47,878 bases of DNA from Chitinophaga pinensis (GCA_945889315.1 CAMDBP010000011.1:1-47878), one strand, 5' to 3'. Counted from the first letter of the stretch, positions 35,113 to 43,873 are shown. A program made the numbers and translations. Notes: generated by a model from the sequence alone, not told the origin.

Positions 35113-36498
35113 ATGCATACTCAAGATTTAACTATCTCAACCACATTTGAAGGCCAAAAAAAGTATTTTGCCAGTGGCAAAACGTTAGCCTTAGCAGTTA
35201 GAAAAGCACAGCTAAAAAAACTAAAAGAAATACTACAAGCCAATGAAGATCGATTATACAAAGCAATTTATTCAGACTTTAGGAAATCTATATTTGACAC
35301 CTATACAACGGAAATTTCAATCCTGTACCATGAAATAGATGAGGCTATATCCAAGCTTTCTACTTGGGCTAAAACGCAAAAAGTATCAACTAACTGGGTG
35401 AATTTCCCCGCTAAGAGCTACGTCATTAAGGAGCCTTTAGGAGTCGCATTAATCATAGGTGCCTGGAATTATCCATATCAACTTTTACTTTCTCCTGCTA
35501 TAGCCGCTATTGCTGCTGGCTGCACCGCAATACTGAAACCAAGCGAGCTATCTTCAGCCACAAGTGCACTTATGGCCGAGCTAATAAATGAACATTTTGA
35601 TCCAGGTTTTTTATATGTACATGAAGGCGGCGTATCCGAGACTACAGAACTATTGACACTGTCTTGGAACAAAATATTTTTTACAGGCAGCGTACGTGTG
35701 GGCAGAATCGTATACGAAGCTGCGGCTAAAAATTTAGTACCTGTAACACTAGAATTAGGTGGAAAAAGCCCAGCTGTAATTACAGAGGAGTGCGACCTTA
35801 GTATGACGGTAAAGCGGTTGGTCTGGGCTAAATATTTAAATGCAGGTCAGACCTGTATTGCGCCTGATTATGTCATGGTACACAAAAATATTGCAGATGA
35901 CTTTATAACGGCAATGCAACGTGAGATCAGCAAAGAGTGTTTTAGTATAGAAAATGGGAACTACGTTCAAATCATCAATAATCATAATCTATCAAGACTT
36001 TCTAGTCTTATAGATTACGAGCAAGTTGCAATTGGAGGCACTATAGATGAACACGCAAGAGTCATTGAACCAACGGTGCTTTATCCCGCTTCGTTTCAAT
36101 CAAAGGCTATGAAAGAAGAAATATTTGGGCCCATTCTACCTGTAATAGTTTATGACCAGCTAGAAACAGTTATACGCCAAATTAATACGGGTGAAAAACC
36201 ATTGGCTGCCTATATTTTTACGAGTGATTCCATAAAGCGAGATCTTTTTCTGAATCAGGTATCATTTGGCGGAGGCTGCGTAAATGACGCCATCATGCAT
36301 ATCTCTAATAGCGCTTTACCATTTGGTGGCGTAGGGAGCAGCGGTATAGGAGCATATCATGGCAAAGCAGGATTTGATTGCTTCTCACATACCAAAAGCA
36401 TTTTACAAAAATCAACACTAATAGAACTTAATTTAAAGTATTACCCGCATACACCAAGCAAACTAAACTGGGTTAGACGCATTCTTAAATTAAGTTAG
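35113..36498 (+). CDS. Aldehyde dehydrogenase, ALDH3-like
   Basis: Oxidises aldehydes to acids with NAD(P)+. Catalytic cysteine C248 in NAGQTCIAPDYV, general base E214 in TLELGGKSP, oxyanion asparagine N119 in GAWNYP, and K142 in LKPSE. The length of 461 residues and the C-terminal hydrophilic tail (RILKLS) fit the class 3, fatty-aldehyde type. The 250-base upstream region contains an inverted repeat in the likely leader (35053-35061 with 35084-35092) and no exact -7 match; TATTTTCG at 35034 is the nearest. Confidence 0.9.
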   Translation: MHTQDLTISTTFEGQKKYFASGKTLALAVRKAQLKKLKEILQANEDRLYKAIYSDFRKSIFDTYTTEISILYHEIDEAISKLSTWAKTQKVSTNWVNFPAKSYVIKEPLGVALIIGAWNYPYQLLLSPAIAAIAAGCTAILKPSELSSATSALMAELINEHFDPGFLYVHEGGVSETTELLTLSWNKIFFTGSVRVGRIVYEAAAKNLVPVTLELGGKSPAVITEECDLSMTVKRLVWAKYLNAGQTCIAPDYVMVHKNIADDFITAMQREISKECFSIENGNYVQIINNHNLSRLSSLIDYEQVAIGGTIDEHARVIEPTVLYPASFQSKAMKEEIFGPILPVIVYDQLETVIRQINTGEKPLAAYIFTSDSIKRDLFLNQVSFGGGCVNDAIMHISNSALPFGGVGSSGIGAYHGKAGFDCFSHTKSILQKSTLIELNLKYYPHTPSKLNWVRRILKLS

Positions 36499-36527
36499 CT
36501 CTTACTTTCAAAACAAGTTATAACCAT

Positions 36528-36563
36528 AAAAAAAAGCCACTCTGCTTAGAGTGGCTTTTATGG
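36528..36563. terminator. Bidirectional intrinsic terminator
   Basis: GCCACTCT (36536-36543), a GCTT loop, then AGAGTGGC (36548-36555) is a perfect 8-bp stem flanked by an A-run on the left and TTTTA on the right. It lies between the convergent aldehyde dehydrogenase and tonB genes and can stop transcription from both sides. Confidence 0.9.
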
Positions 36564-36586
36564 TGTTAGAATAACCTTGGTTAAAC

Positions 36587-37261
36587 TTAGAATATTTGGA
36601 ATTTGACCGGGATTCTAAATCTCATAGATACCGGTTTATCTCTTTGTTTTGCTGATTTCCATTTACCTGAAGTAAGTTTGATAACCCGCATTGCTTCTTC
36701 CTCAAGACCGAAGCCTTTTTTGCTTCCAAGTATTGCTATATCTTTTACTAAACCCGACTTATCTATTACGAACATTACGTTAACCGTACCTTGTTGATCG
36801 TTTTCTAACGCCATGGCTGGGTAACTAATATTTTCAGCAATAAATTTTTGAAGGCCTTCTTCTCCCCCTGGGAATTCTGCTTTTTCGGATACGTCAAATA
36901 TTTCCAGAATTTCATCTGTTTCCTCTAGCTCTTCCTCTTTTGCCTCATACTCTTCCATCTCTGTTTCCTGATCAACTTCTGTTTCCATAATTTCAGGTTG
37001 TTCTTCAATTTCTGTGTCATCATCCACAACTTCGATAGAAGGCGGTGGCGGAGGTGGTGGCGGGGTACGTTGTTGCACCGTGTTTTCCATTACTACTAGA
37101 TCTTCGTCAATCACAAGTGTCCCAAGATTTTCAACTTTTTTGTCATACACCTTGTATGTAAATGCTCCGAAAACTAGCAATATAGAAAAAGTAAGCCCTA
37201 CAAGAAAGAAGTCAATACGCTTGTTACCGACCTCTGGTTTTGAATACTTCTTTACTTCCAT
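36587..37261 (-). CDS. TonB-family energy transducer with acidic linker
   Basis: Couples the inner-membrane proton gradient to outer-membrane transporters. One N-terminal membrane anchor (about 17-37), a run of eight prolines near residue 70, a strongly acidic Glu-rich linker (about 75-120), and a C-terminal TonB domain from ~125 (FPGGEEGLQKFIAENISYP, then GTVNVMFVIDKSGLVKDIAI, ending RFRIPVKFQIF). Proteobacterial TonB linkers are usually Pro/Lys-rich, so the negative charge is notable though common in Bacteroidota. No exbB/exbD or TonB-dependent receptor is adjacent. It is the last gene of the accD-gcvH-vanZ-tonB run. Confidence 0.92.
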   Translation of the reverse strand: MEVKKYSKPEVGNKRIDFFLVGLTFSILLVFGAFTYKVYDKKVENLGTLVIDEDLVVMENTVQQRTPPPPPPPPSIEVVDDDTEIEEQPEIMETEVDQETEMEEYEAKEEELEETDEILEIFDVSEKAEFPGGEEGLQKFIAENISYPAMALENDQQGTVNVMFVIDKSGLVKDIAILGSKKGFGLEEEAMRVIKLTSGKWKSAKQRDKPVSMRFRIPVKFQIF

Positions 37262-37300
37262 AAAATTTAATCTTTCAAAATTAAGTGATTATTTATTTTA

Positions 37301-37708
37301 TTAATATACTTTGTTGAGAAAAGGTAAATACTTTTTGAGCAAAGGAATCATTCGCCTTACTAAAGGCAAAAGATATAAACCCAAAAAACTACCTATTGTA
37401 TTGGCTATAATGTCATCTAACTCATAGCTTCTCCCCATTGCCATAGCCCATTGCAGCACCTCAATTAGAACTCCAAACGCGATACCAACCACCATAAGTT
37501 TGTACAATTCTCTCTTTGTCTTAAATCCTAAAGCAAAAGACCATAAAACAAAGAAACCAGCGTACATCGTAAAGTGAACTAGCTTGTCAATTGAAATTAT
37601 GGTGCCAAATGAAAACGCTCTAAAGCGAGAAGCCGAGATTAGGCATAAGACAAAAATAAGTAATGTCCAAACTGAGGCTAAAACAACCGCTATTCTACTT
37701 TGGCTCAC
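37301..37708 (-). CDS. VanZ-like membrane protein
   Basis: A 135-residue protein with four predicted spans (about 7-25, 41-60, 68-90 and 100-120). The family signature SYELDDIIANTIGSFLGLYL lies near 93-112, and KLVHFTMYAGFFVLW near 42-56 is the other conserved stretch. The biochemical function of VanZ-like proteins is not known beyond a link to teicoplanin resistance in some Gram-positives, which does not apply here. The start is GTG at 37708, 7 bases after gcvH. Confidence 0.85.
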   Translation of the reverse strand: MSQSRIAVVLASVWTLLIFVLCLISASRFRAFSFGTIISIDKLVHFTMYAGFFVLWSFALGFKTKRELYKLMVVGIAFGVLIEVLQWAMAMGRSYELDDIIANTIGSFLGLYLLPLVRRMIPLLKKYLPFLNKVY

Positions 37709-37715
37709 TCCTTTT

Positions 37716-38096
37716 TTAGTGGCCGATAAGGGCTTTGTAATCTGCTGCTGAAAGCAAGCCGTTCACTTCACTTGGATCAGATAATTTTATTTTTATCATC
37801 CAACCTGCATTATAAGGATCACTATTTACACTTTCAGGCTCACTCTCAAGTCCATCGTTTAGTTCTGTTACTTCGCCACTTAGCGGCATAAACAAGTCTG
37901 AAACTGTTTTAACGGCTTCAATTGTCCCAAATACCTCATCTTTAGATAACGTATCTCCAACTGTTTCTACTTCAATAAATACGATATCACCTAATTCGCT
38001 TTGAGCAAACTCTGTAACGCCTACAGTTGCGATGTTACCATCAATAGCTACCCATTCGTGCTCTTTGGTGTATTTTAAATTTTCTGGAAAGTTCAT
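37716..38096 (-). CDS. gcvH: Glycine cleavage system H protein
   Basis: Lipoyl-carrying shuttle of the glycine cleavage complex, and in many bacteria a donor of lipoyl or octanoyl groups. The lipoylated lysine is K63 in [15 protein letters not shown]. The N-terminus [21 protein letters not shown] and the C-terminus [18 protein letters not shown] are canonical, and 126 residues is normal. gcvP and gcvT are not in the window. It is encoded 22 bases after accD and 7 bases before the VanZ-like gene. Confidence 0.96.
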   Translation of the reverse strand: MNFPENLKYTKEHEWVAIDGNIATVGVTEFAQSELGDIVFIEVETVGDTLSKDEVFGTIEAVKTVSDLFMPLSGEVTELNDGLESEPESVNSDPYNAGWMIKIKLSDPSEVNGLLSAADYKALIGH

Positions 38097-38118
38097 TTTA
38101 TTATTTTATTTTAGTTGA

Positions 38119-38979
38119 TTATATTAATTTTTTAGTGATGTTAAATATATGAAGCACATCATGAAGTTTTTGTTTGAGGTCTTTACGCTCTACTATGAAA
38201 TCTACGAAACCTTTTTCCTGCAAAAACTCTGAACGCTGAAATCCTTCTGGCAAATCTTTTCCAATCGTTTCTTTAATGACTCTAGGACCTGCAAAGCCAA
38301 TAAGTGCCTTAGGTTCTGCTATATTAATATCCCCAAGCATTGCAAAGGATGCGGTAATCCCACCAGTGGTTGGATCTGTTAAGACACTTATATAGGGTAA
38401 TTTAGCTTCATCCATTAAAGCAAGTTTGGCGGATGTTTTCGCCATTTGCATTAGCGAAAATGCGGCTTCCATCATTCGAGCTCCTCCACTTTTTGATATT
38501 ATAATCATCGGCAAATGCTGCTCCAATGCTACATCTATAGCTCTACTTATCTTCTCCCCAACTACACTTCCCATGGATCCACCTATGAATGCAAAGTCCA
38601 TAACCGCCATAGATACTTTTATACCGTATATTTTCCCCGTGGCTGTTCTAACGGCATCATTGAGCCCGCTTGTCTTGATGGAAGACTCCAAGCGCTGGAC
38701 ATAGGGTTTAGTATCCTCAAAATTCAAAGGGTCTCCTGAAACCAGGTTTTCGTCCAATTCTTTAAACTTCCCCTCATCAAAAAGAATACTAAAATACTCT
38801 CTTGAGCCTATTCTATCGTGATGATTACACGATGGACAAACCCAAAGATTCGCCTCAAACTCCTTGGTGCTAGTAGGATCTTTGCACTCAGGACACTTAT
38901 GCCATAAGCCATCTGGCGTGGGCTTTTTATCCTGTGTTTTGGTAAGTATACCGTGTTTTACTCGCTTAAACCAGCTCAT
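38119..38979 (-). CDS. accD: Acetyl-CoA carboxylase carboxyltransferase subunit beta
   Basis: Beta half of the carboxyltransferase that forms malonyl-CoA for fatty acid synthesis; it pairs with AccA, which is not in this window. The N-terminal zinc ribbon has C29, C32, C48 and C51 (KCPEC, then VCPSC). The crotonase-fold core includes [20 protein letters not shown] near 135, [18 protein letters not shown] near 175 and [18 protein letters not shown] near 211. The length of 286 residues is standard. Its predicted promoter is 39117-39124, giving a leader of about 130 bases. Confidence 0.95.
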   Translation of the reverse strand: MSWFKRVKHGILTKTQDKKPTPDGLWHKCPECKDPTSTKEFEANLWVCPSCNHHDRIGSREYFSILFDEGKFKELDENLVSGDPLNFEDTKPYVQRLESSIKTSGLNDAVRTATGKIYGIKVSMAVMDFAFIGGSMGSVVGEKISRAIDVALEQHLPMIIISKSGGARMMEAAFSLMQMAKTSAKLALMDEAKLPYISVLTDPTTGGITASFAMLGDINIAEPKALIGFAGPRVIKETIGKDLPEGFQRSEFLQEKGFVDFIVERKDLKQKLHDVLHIFNITKKLI

Positions 38980-39116
38980 AATAATTCTTCTATATCAAAC
39001 GTATAATTTTAGTGCTAAACCTGTAATTAAATGAACCTATGCACGATTTTACTCTTTGGGTTATTATTTACCGCGTTTACCAAAAAAAACATTTTTTGTT
39101 GTTTTAAATTAGGTCG

Positions 39117-39124
39117 CAAAGGTA
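39117..39124 (-). promoter_or_regulatory. Predicted -7 box for the accD operon
   Basis: TACCTTTG on the minus strand is an exact -7 match. It stands back to back with the GNAT promoter box (39141-39148), only 16 bases away. The predicted leader before accD is about 130 bases. Confidence 0.45.
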
Positions 39125-39140
39125 CATTTTTTTTAATTTT

Positions 39141-39148
39141 TACCTTTG
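39141..39148 (+). promoter_or_regulatory. Predicted -7 box for the GNAT gene
   Basis: TACCTTTG matches exactly and ends 7 bases before the ATG at 39156, implying a leader of only a few bases. Confidence 0.5.
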
Positions 39149-39155
39149 TGTTTAA

Positions 39156-39590
39156 ATGGTAAATCCAATTTCTGTAGAAATAGCGTATAACATAGAAAGC
39201 GTGAATGATTTATTTGCAATTCGGAAAGAAGTATTCGTGGAGGAGCAAGGTGTAGATCCTACAGATGAACGCGATGAATATGAAGCTTTAAGCACACACT
39301 TAATTGCATTTTACCTTAGCCGTCCCGCAGGAACATGCCGTTTTAGAAAAACAGAAAGTGGAATTAAGCTCGAACGATTTGCTGTATTGCCTATCTACCG
39401 TCAGCTTAGTATTGGTTCTGCCTTATTAACGCACTGCCTAAGTTTAGTAGACTTAGACCTCCAGATATACTTACATGCTCAAGTGCAAGTAGAACAATTT
39501 TATGCCAAACATGGCTTTGTCCGTTCGGGTGAACGTTTTGAAGAAGCAGGCATACAGCATTACAAGATGATTTGGAGACGAACAGAATAA
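39156..39590 (+). CDS. GNAT family N-acetyltransferase (ElaA-like)
   Basis: Acetyl-CoA-dependent acetyltransferase of 144 residues. LFAIRKEVFVEEQGVDPTDERDEYE near 19-43 is typical of the ElaA / YjcF branch. The acetyl-CoA pyrophosphate-binding loop is RQLSIGSALL near 82-91, preceded by the strand KLERFAVLP. HAQVQVEQFYAKHGFVRSGERFEEAGI near 108-134 is the C-terminal half. The acceptor molecule is unknown. Confidence 0.88.
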   Translation: MVNPISVEIAYNIESVNDLFAIRKEVFVEEQGVDPTDERDEYEALSTHLIAFYLSRPAGTCRFRKTESGIKLERFAVLPIYRQLSIGSALLTHCLSLVDLDLQIYLHAQVQVEQFYAKHGFVRSGERFEEAGIQHYKMIWRRTE

Positions 39591-39664
39591 ATGAATTCTT
39601 ACTAAATTGAAATACCCAAAATAAATCGAAATCAATCTACACCTACCCTTATGACTATAAAGCC

Positions 39665-39672
39665 TAAATTTG
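39665..39672 (+). promoter_or_regulatory. Predicted -7 box for galE
   Basis: TAAATTTG matches TAnnTTTG and ends 10 bases before the ATG at 39683. Confidence 0.45.
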
Positions 39673-39682
39673 CCGCATACAT

Positions 39683-40693
39683 ATGAAGAAAATACTAGTA
39701 ACTGGAGGATTAGGCTATATAGGGAGTCATACCGTTGTAGAACTACAAAATGAAGGCTACGATGTAGTGGTAATTGACAATCTGAACAACTCTAGCGACC
39801 AAGTGCAGTCACGCATTGAAAGCATAACCGGCAAACCATTTGAGCTGCTTGTGGGAGATGTAAACGATACGGTTGCTTTACAAAGCCTTTTCAAAAAACA
39901 TTCTTTTGACGGGGTTATTCACTTTGCGGCGTATAAAGCGGTAGGAGAGTCGGTAGAAAATCCAATTATGTATTATCAAAATAATGTTTCTGGATTAATT
40001 TCTGTGCTAGAGGTAATGAATACATTCAAGGTTTCTAACCTCATTTTCTCTTCTAGTTGTACAGTTTACGGGGCAGCCACCGATTTACCCGTTACTGAAA
40101 ATACCTTAATTCAAAAAGCAGAAAGCCCTTACGGTACTACTAAAATTTTAGGCGAAGAGATTATTCAAGATTTTGCAAAACACAAAGCATTTAAATCTAT
40201 CTTGTTGCGTTACTTTAATCCTGTAGGAGCACATCCCACTGCACACATAGGTGAACTTCCTCTGGGTGTTCCAAGTAATTTAATTCCTTTTGTTACCCAA
40301 ACCGCTGCAGGGATTAGAGCGCAGCTAACCGTTTATGGAGACGATTACGCTACCTTAGATGGGACCTGCATACGCGATTACATACATGTGGTAGATCTTG
40401 CAAAAGCGCATGTAAAAGCGTTAAAATATGCGAGTGAAATGTCAAAATCGGTTGATGTATTTAACGTAGGAACTGGAAACGGCACTACCGTACTAGAAGT
40501 GATACGCGCCTTTGAAAACGTAAATGGGATTAAATTAAATTACAAAATAGGACCACGACGCGCTGGTGACGTAGAACAAATATGGGCGGACACAACAAAA
40601 GTTTCGGAAGTACTAGGCTGGAAGCCCCAATACGGAGTAGAAGATATGATGAAACATGCATGGGCATGGCAACAAGGGTTAACCAAGCCATAA
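39683..40693 (+). CDS. galE: UDP-glucose 4-epimerase
   Basis: Interconverts UDP-glucose and UDP-galactose, feeding surface polysaccharide synthesis. NAD-binding motif TGGLGYIGSHT at 7-17; acidic residue ending strand 2 in VVVIDNLNNSS at 28-38; catalytic Ser/Tyr/Lys in IFSSSCTVYG (S124 or S125) and SPYGTTK (Y150, K154). RYFNPVGAHPTAHIGE near 176 and DGTCIRDYIHVVDLAKAH near 230 are hallmark GalE stretches. The length of 336 residues is normal. The gene ends 10 bases from the convergent ICMT-like gene. Confidence 0.93.
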   Translation: MKKILVTGGLGYIGSHTVVELQNEGYDVVVIDNLNNSSDQVQSRIESITGKPFELLVGDVNDTVALQSLFKKHSFDGVIHFAAYKAVGESVENPIMYYQNNVSGLISVLEVMNTFKVSNLIFSSSCTVYGAATDLPVTENTLIQKAESPYGTTKILGEEIIQDFAKHKAFKSILLRYFNPVGAHPTAHIGELPLGVPSNLIPFVTQTAAGIRAQLTVYGDDYATLDGTCIRDYIHVVDLAKAHVKALKYASEMSKSVDVFNVGTGNGTTVLEVIRAFENVNGIKLNYKIGPRRAGDVEQIWADTTKVSEVLGWKPQYGVEDMMKHAWAWQQGLTKP

Positions 40694-40703
40694 GATCATT
40701 TTC

Positions 40704-41129
40704 TTACCACACAAAGGGTATTAATCTCTTTTTTGTCACCCTTTTATACTGAGTGTATTCCGTATGTTTCTGTGTGATTTTGTGCTCTTCGACTAAAATT
40801 TTAGTAACGAGTGTAATCCATAAAACGCCATAAACAGTCCAACTAAATGGTCCATTCGCCCTGAATGCCACGACCGTAAAAAAAAGCAATAAAGCTAAAT
40901 ACATAGGGTGCCGCACATAACGATATGCACCTAATGTTGAAATTGTACTCCCCTCATTAGGCACAGGATAAACACTCCAGTTATTCTCCCCCACACTTTG
41001 TATAGCCCAAATCCCCAAAATAAGTGCGAGAACTTGTACCACGATCAAAATATCAAAAGCCAAAACATCCCCAAAGTAAGACAGTACGGTGATGCATAAA
41101 AATTGAAGGAATACGAAAATGTGCTTCAC
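40704..41129 (-). CDS. Isoprenylcysteine-carboxyl-methyltransferase-like membrane protein
   Basis: A small membrane methyltransferase-type protein, 141 residues, with about four spans. GAYRYVRHPMYLALLLFF near 67-84 and LVEEHKITQKHTEYTQYKRV near 111-130 are the conserved SAM-binding elements of the ICMT/PEMT fold. Bacterial members act on varied, mostly unknown, substrates. The start is GTG at 41129, 37 bases after the MauE/thioredoxin gene on the same strand; the two may be cotranscribed. Confidence 0.8.
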   Translation of the reverse strand: MKHIFVFLQFLCITVLSYFGDVLAFDILIVVQVLALILGIWAIQSVGENNWSVYPVPNEGSTISTLGAYRYVRHPMYLALLLFFTVVAFRANGPFSWTVYGVLWITLVTKILVEEHKITQKHTEYTQYKRVTKKRLIPFVW

Positions 41130-41166
41130 GATTTACCGCCGCTAAAGTTTTGGAACAACACCAATT

Positions 41167-42357
41167 TTACCAAGGGCTTCCACCACTTTGTAATTCTAAT
41201 TGGAGCCCACCTGATTTTTTTTCTTCAAGTTTTTCAATACCGAAATAGCGCATTACGTATGATTTTTCGTAGGTATCTACATCCCACTCTTTTTCTATTT
41301 TACCATTTTTTATTACCAGTATACGAGGATAGGTTTTACCTTCTAACATTCGTTTAAAATGGGTAAAATCCTCGGTTCTATAATGTGCATCTTTTGAATC
41401 TCCTGCTTGAGAGAAAAAGTAGTTTTGCTCATACTCTGTACCATAATTAACTAAAATCAGCTTGGGTAGCTTACCGCTCGACTTCATCGCGGATAGGTCT
41501 CTGTATACCTCCTGGCAATGGCTACACGTCATGCTAAAAAGGCACACCATTTTTGTACCTGTAGTTATGCTTTGTGATTTTAGCTCCGGCGCATATTTAC
41601 TGAGTAATGCTAAGGTTACATCACTTGGACTTTTAGCCGTTGAACTTGTAGCTTTAGGCACATCATTTTTGAGTTTATCATCAACTCCAACTTGCGGGGC
41701 TATGTCATTTTCGGGCGACTGCATAGCATGGGCTTCAGTCTCGGCCAATTTTGCCATACTATCGGCTTCATGTAACTCAATTCCAGACACAGTCCCTAAT
41801 TCATCTACTACACTTGGGGCTACTGCTTCGTAGCTTTTAATACCAAAACTTAAGGTAAATAAGGTGATTACACCCAGTAACGTGGGTGAAACCCAAGACT
41901 TAAAAACATCTTCTTTTTTGAATGTAAGAAATATATAAACCCCTATGAGCATGCCTATCACGTTTTTGATGATAGATTCTAAATTGGTCATTGGTAATAC
42001 GTCCCCAAAACAACCACAATTACCTTCTGTAAATCCGTTGACTTTTCTAAATCCCTCATAGAATAAGTGGATGGTAAAAAGGACTAACATACCTAAAGTA
42101 GCGGGTAGCACTATTTTTTTTAACCATTTGTTTTGCAACAGGGCTAAACCCAATACCAACTCTGCTGCAACCAGTATACGTGTGAGCCATTGCACCCAAA
42201 TCATTCCTACTGGATTATTAAAATAATCTTTACCTAGTAATAATTCAGCAACCATACCGTCGAAAAACGGCATAGAAATAAGCTTACTTACTGCTCCAAA
42301 AACAAAAAGAAAACTTAATAGGATGCGGCCAACTTGAGCGAGTGTATTTTTATTCAT
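41167..42357 (-). CDS. MauE/DoxX-like membrane domain fused to a thioredoxin-like domain
   Basis: Residues 1-170 carry about five membrane spans of the MauE/DoxX type (RILLSFLFVFGAVSKLISMP at 11-30; GNCGCFGDVLP near 112-122 with C114 and C116). A ~75-residue acidic, Ala/Ser-rich linker (180-255) leads to a thioredoxin-like domain with SMTCSHCQEVY (C278, C281) and a cis-proline region GKTYPRILVIKNGK. The layout suggests a membrane redox relay passing electrons between the CGC pair and the CSHC pair, comparable in concept to DsbD. The substrate is unknown. A strong promoter lies immediately upstream. Confidence 0.83.
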   Translation of the reverse strand: MNKNTLAQVGRILLSFLFVFGAVSKLISMPFFDGMVAELLLGKDYFNNPVGMIWVQWLTRILVAAELVLGLALLQNKWLKKIVLPATLGMLVLFTIHLFYEGFRKVNGFTEGNCGCFGDVLPMTNLESIIKNVIGMLIGVYIFLTFKKEDVFKSWVSPTLLGVITLFTLSFGIKSYEAVAPSVVDELGTVSGIELHEADSMAKLAETEAHAMQSPENDIAPQVGVDDKLKNDVPKATSSTAKSPSDVTLALLSKYAPELKSQSITTGTKMVCLFSMTCSHCQEVYRDLSAMKSSGKLPKLILVNYGTEYEQNYFFSQAGDSKDAHYRTEDFTHFKRMLEGKTYPRILVIKNGKIEKEWDVDTYEKSYVMRYFGIEKLEEKKSGGLQLELQSGGSPW

Positions 42358-42373
42358 GTGTTGTACAAACGCC

Positions 42374-42404
42374 CAAATATACGTTTAGTTGTGTTTTACT
42401 ACAA
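42374..42404 (-). promoter_or_regulatory. Predicted promoter of the MauE/thioredoxin gene
   Basis: On the minus strand there is TTG (42404-42402), a 20-base spacer, then TATATTTG (42381-42374). Both elements match the Bacteroidota consensus and spacing; the ATG is 16 bases downstream. Among the best promoter matches in the window. Confidence 0.65.
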
Positions 42405-42408
42405 GAGG

Positions 42409-43809
42409 CTATGCTACAACAGACTCTACTATCGATAAATTGGTTGTTTTTATGGCCCCAAATCCACCTGCTATGTCGGTAAAATTGTGGTAGCCTCTCA
42501 TTTTAAGAATGGAAGCTGCTATCACAGAACGATATCCGCCAGCACAATGTACATAGAAGTTTTTATCCTTTGGAAACTCCGCAAGGTGTTCATTGATACC
42601 GCTTAGGCAAACATGGTTTGCCTTGTCTAAATGACCACTTGAAAATTCTCCTTCTTTACGTACATCAAAAACAGGCAAATGATTTTCGGTAACTTCTTTT
42701 TCAAAATCTGCAGCACTAATAGAGTGGATAGCATCTATTTCTCTATTCTCTGCAATCCACGCTTCAAAACCGCCTTTCAGATAACCGATGGTATTGTCAA
42801 ATCCTACGCGACTAAGACGCGTAATTATTTCCTCAATTCTCTCTTCGTCTGCAACTAAAAGTATGGGTTGTTTAACGTCTTTCACCAATGAACCAACCCA
42901 CGGAGCAAAACCTCCATCAATACCTATAAAAATACTTTGAGGAATGAATCCTTTGACAAAAACGGTTTCTTTTCGGGTATCCAATATTACTGCTTCTGTT
43001 TCATTAGCAGCAGCTTCAAACTCTGCAGGAGTAAGTGCTCGACTTCCTTGCGCAATTACTTCAGAAATATTGGCATATCCATCTCGATTCATAGCTACAT
43101 TCATTGGAAAATATGCTGGAGGTGGTGCTAATCCGTCTGTTACTTCAGCAACAAACTCTTCCTTAGTCATGTCTGCCCGCAATGCATAATTCATATGTTT
43201 TTGGTTACCTAGAGAATCTACCGTTTCTTTCATCATATTCTTACCACATGCACTACCTGCACCGTGTGCTGGGTACACAATAACATCATCCGCTAGCGTC
43301 ATTATTTTAGTACGAAGACTGTCAAATAAGATTCCAGCTAGTTCTTCTTGTGTCATATTAGCGGCTTTTTGAGCAAGATCTGGACGACCTACATCACCTA
43401 AAAACAGAGTGTCACCTGAAAAAATACAATGATCTTTTCCCTCAACATCTTTAAGTAAGTATGTAGTACTTTCCATGGTATGACCCGGTGTGTGTAGAGC
43501 GGTTATGGTAATATCGCCAACTTTAAATACTTCATTATCCGAGGCAATGTGAGATGCAAATCCCGTTTTAGCCGTAGGACCGTAAACGATAATTGCTCCT
43601 GTTTTTTCGGCAAGTGTAATATGTCCACTTACAAAGTCAGCATGAAAATGAGTTTCAAAGATATACTTGATTTTAGCGCCTTCTTTTTCAGCACGTGCGA
43701 TGTAGTCGTCAACTTCTCTAAGTGGATCTATAATTGCTACCTCTCCATTGCTTTCAATGTAATACGCTCCTTGAGCAAGGCAGCCTGTATATATCTGTTC
43801 TATTTTCAT
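42409..43809 (-). CDS. Persulfide dioxygenase-like metallo-beta-lactamase protein with two rhodanese domains
   Basis: Residues 1-250 are an ETHE1/Blh-like metallo-beta-lactamase domain: THFHADF (H54, H56, D58), TPGHT (H110), GDTLF (D133), YPAHGAGS (H182). Members oxidise glutathione or other persulfides to sulfite using iron and oxygen. Two rhodanese domains follow. The first (about 255-350) has D321 where the catalytic cysteine should be, so it is probably inactive. The second (about 365-460) has the active loop HCAGGYRS with C422. ATG at 43809 is chosen; a TTG at 43833 overlaps the -7 box. It is predicted to be controlled with the TauE/SafE gene (see operator sites). Confidence 0.9.
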   Translation of the reverse strand: MKIEQIYTGCLAQGAYYIESNGEVAIIDPLREVDDYIARAEKEGAKIKYIFETHFHADFVSGHITLAEKTGAIIVYGPTAKTGFASHIASDNEVFKVGDITITALHTPGHTMESTTYLLKDVEGKDHCIFSGDTLFLGDVGRPDLAQKAANMTQEELAGILFDSLRTKIMTLADDVIVYPAHGAGSACGKNMMKETVDSLGNQKHMNYALRADMTKEEFVAEVTDGLAPPPAYFPMNVAMNRDGYANISEVIAQGSRALTPAEFEAAANETEAVILDTRKETVFVKGFIPQSIFIGIDGGFAPWVGSLVKDVKQPILLVADEERIEEIITRLSRVGFDNTIGYLKGGFEAWIAENREIDAIHSISAADFEKEVTENHLPVFDVRKEGEFSSGHLDKANHVCLSGINEHLAEFPKDKNFYVHCAGGYRSVIAASILKMRGYHNFTDIAGGFGAIKTTNLSIVESVVA

Positions 43810-43830
43810 TTCTGTGTTCGTTAATACTTG

Positions 43831-43838
43831 CAAAGTTA
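43831..43838 (-). promoter_or_regulatory. Predicted -7 box for the persulfide dioxygenase gene
   Basis: TAACTTTG on the minus strand is an exact match, 21 bases before the ATG at 43809. No -33 TTG exists; a palindrome-like site occupies that region instead. Confidence 0.55.
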
Positions 43839-43859
43839 AGATGAAGTTTGCACTGCATG

Positions 43860-43873
43860 GTGACGTAAGTTAC
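43860..43873 (-). promoter_or_regulatory. Candidate Crp/Fnr-type operator 1
   Basis: GTGAC-GTAA-GTTAC (plus strand) is an imperfect palindrome with one mismatch between half-sites. It begins 22 bases beyond the upstream edge of the -7 box, centred near -40 of the predicted start of transcription. The spacing is identical to that of the site at 44946. Confidence 0.5.
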
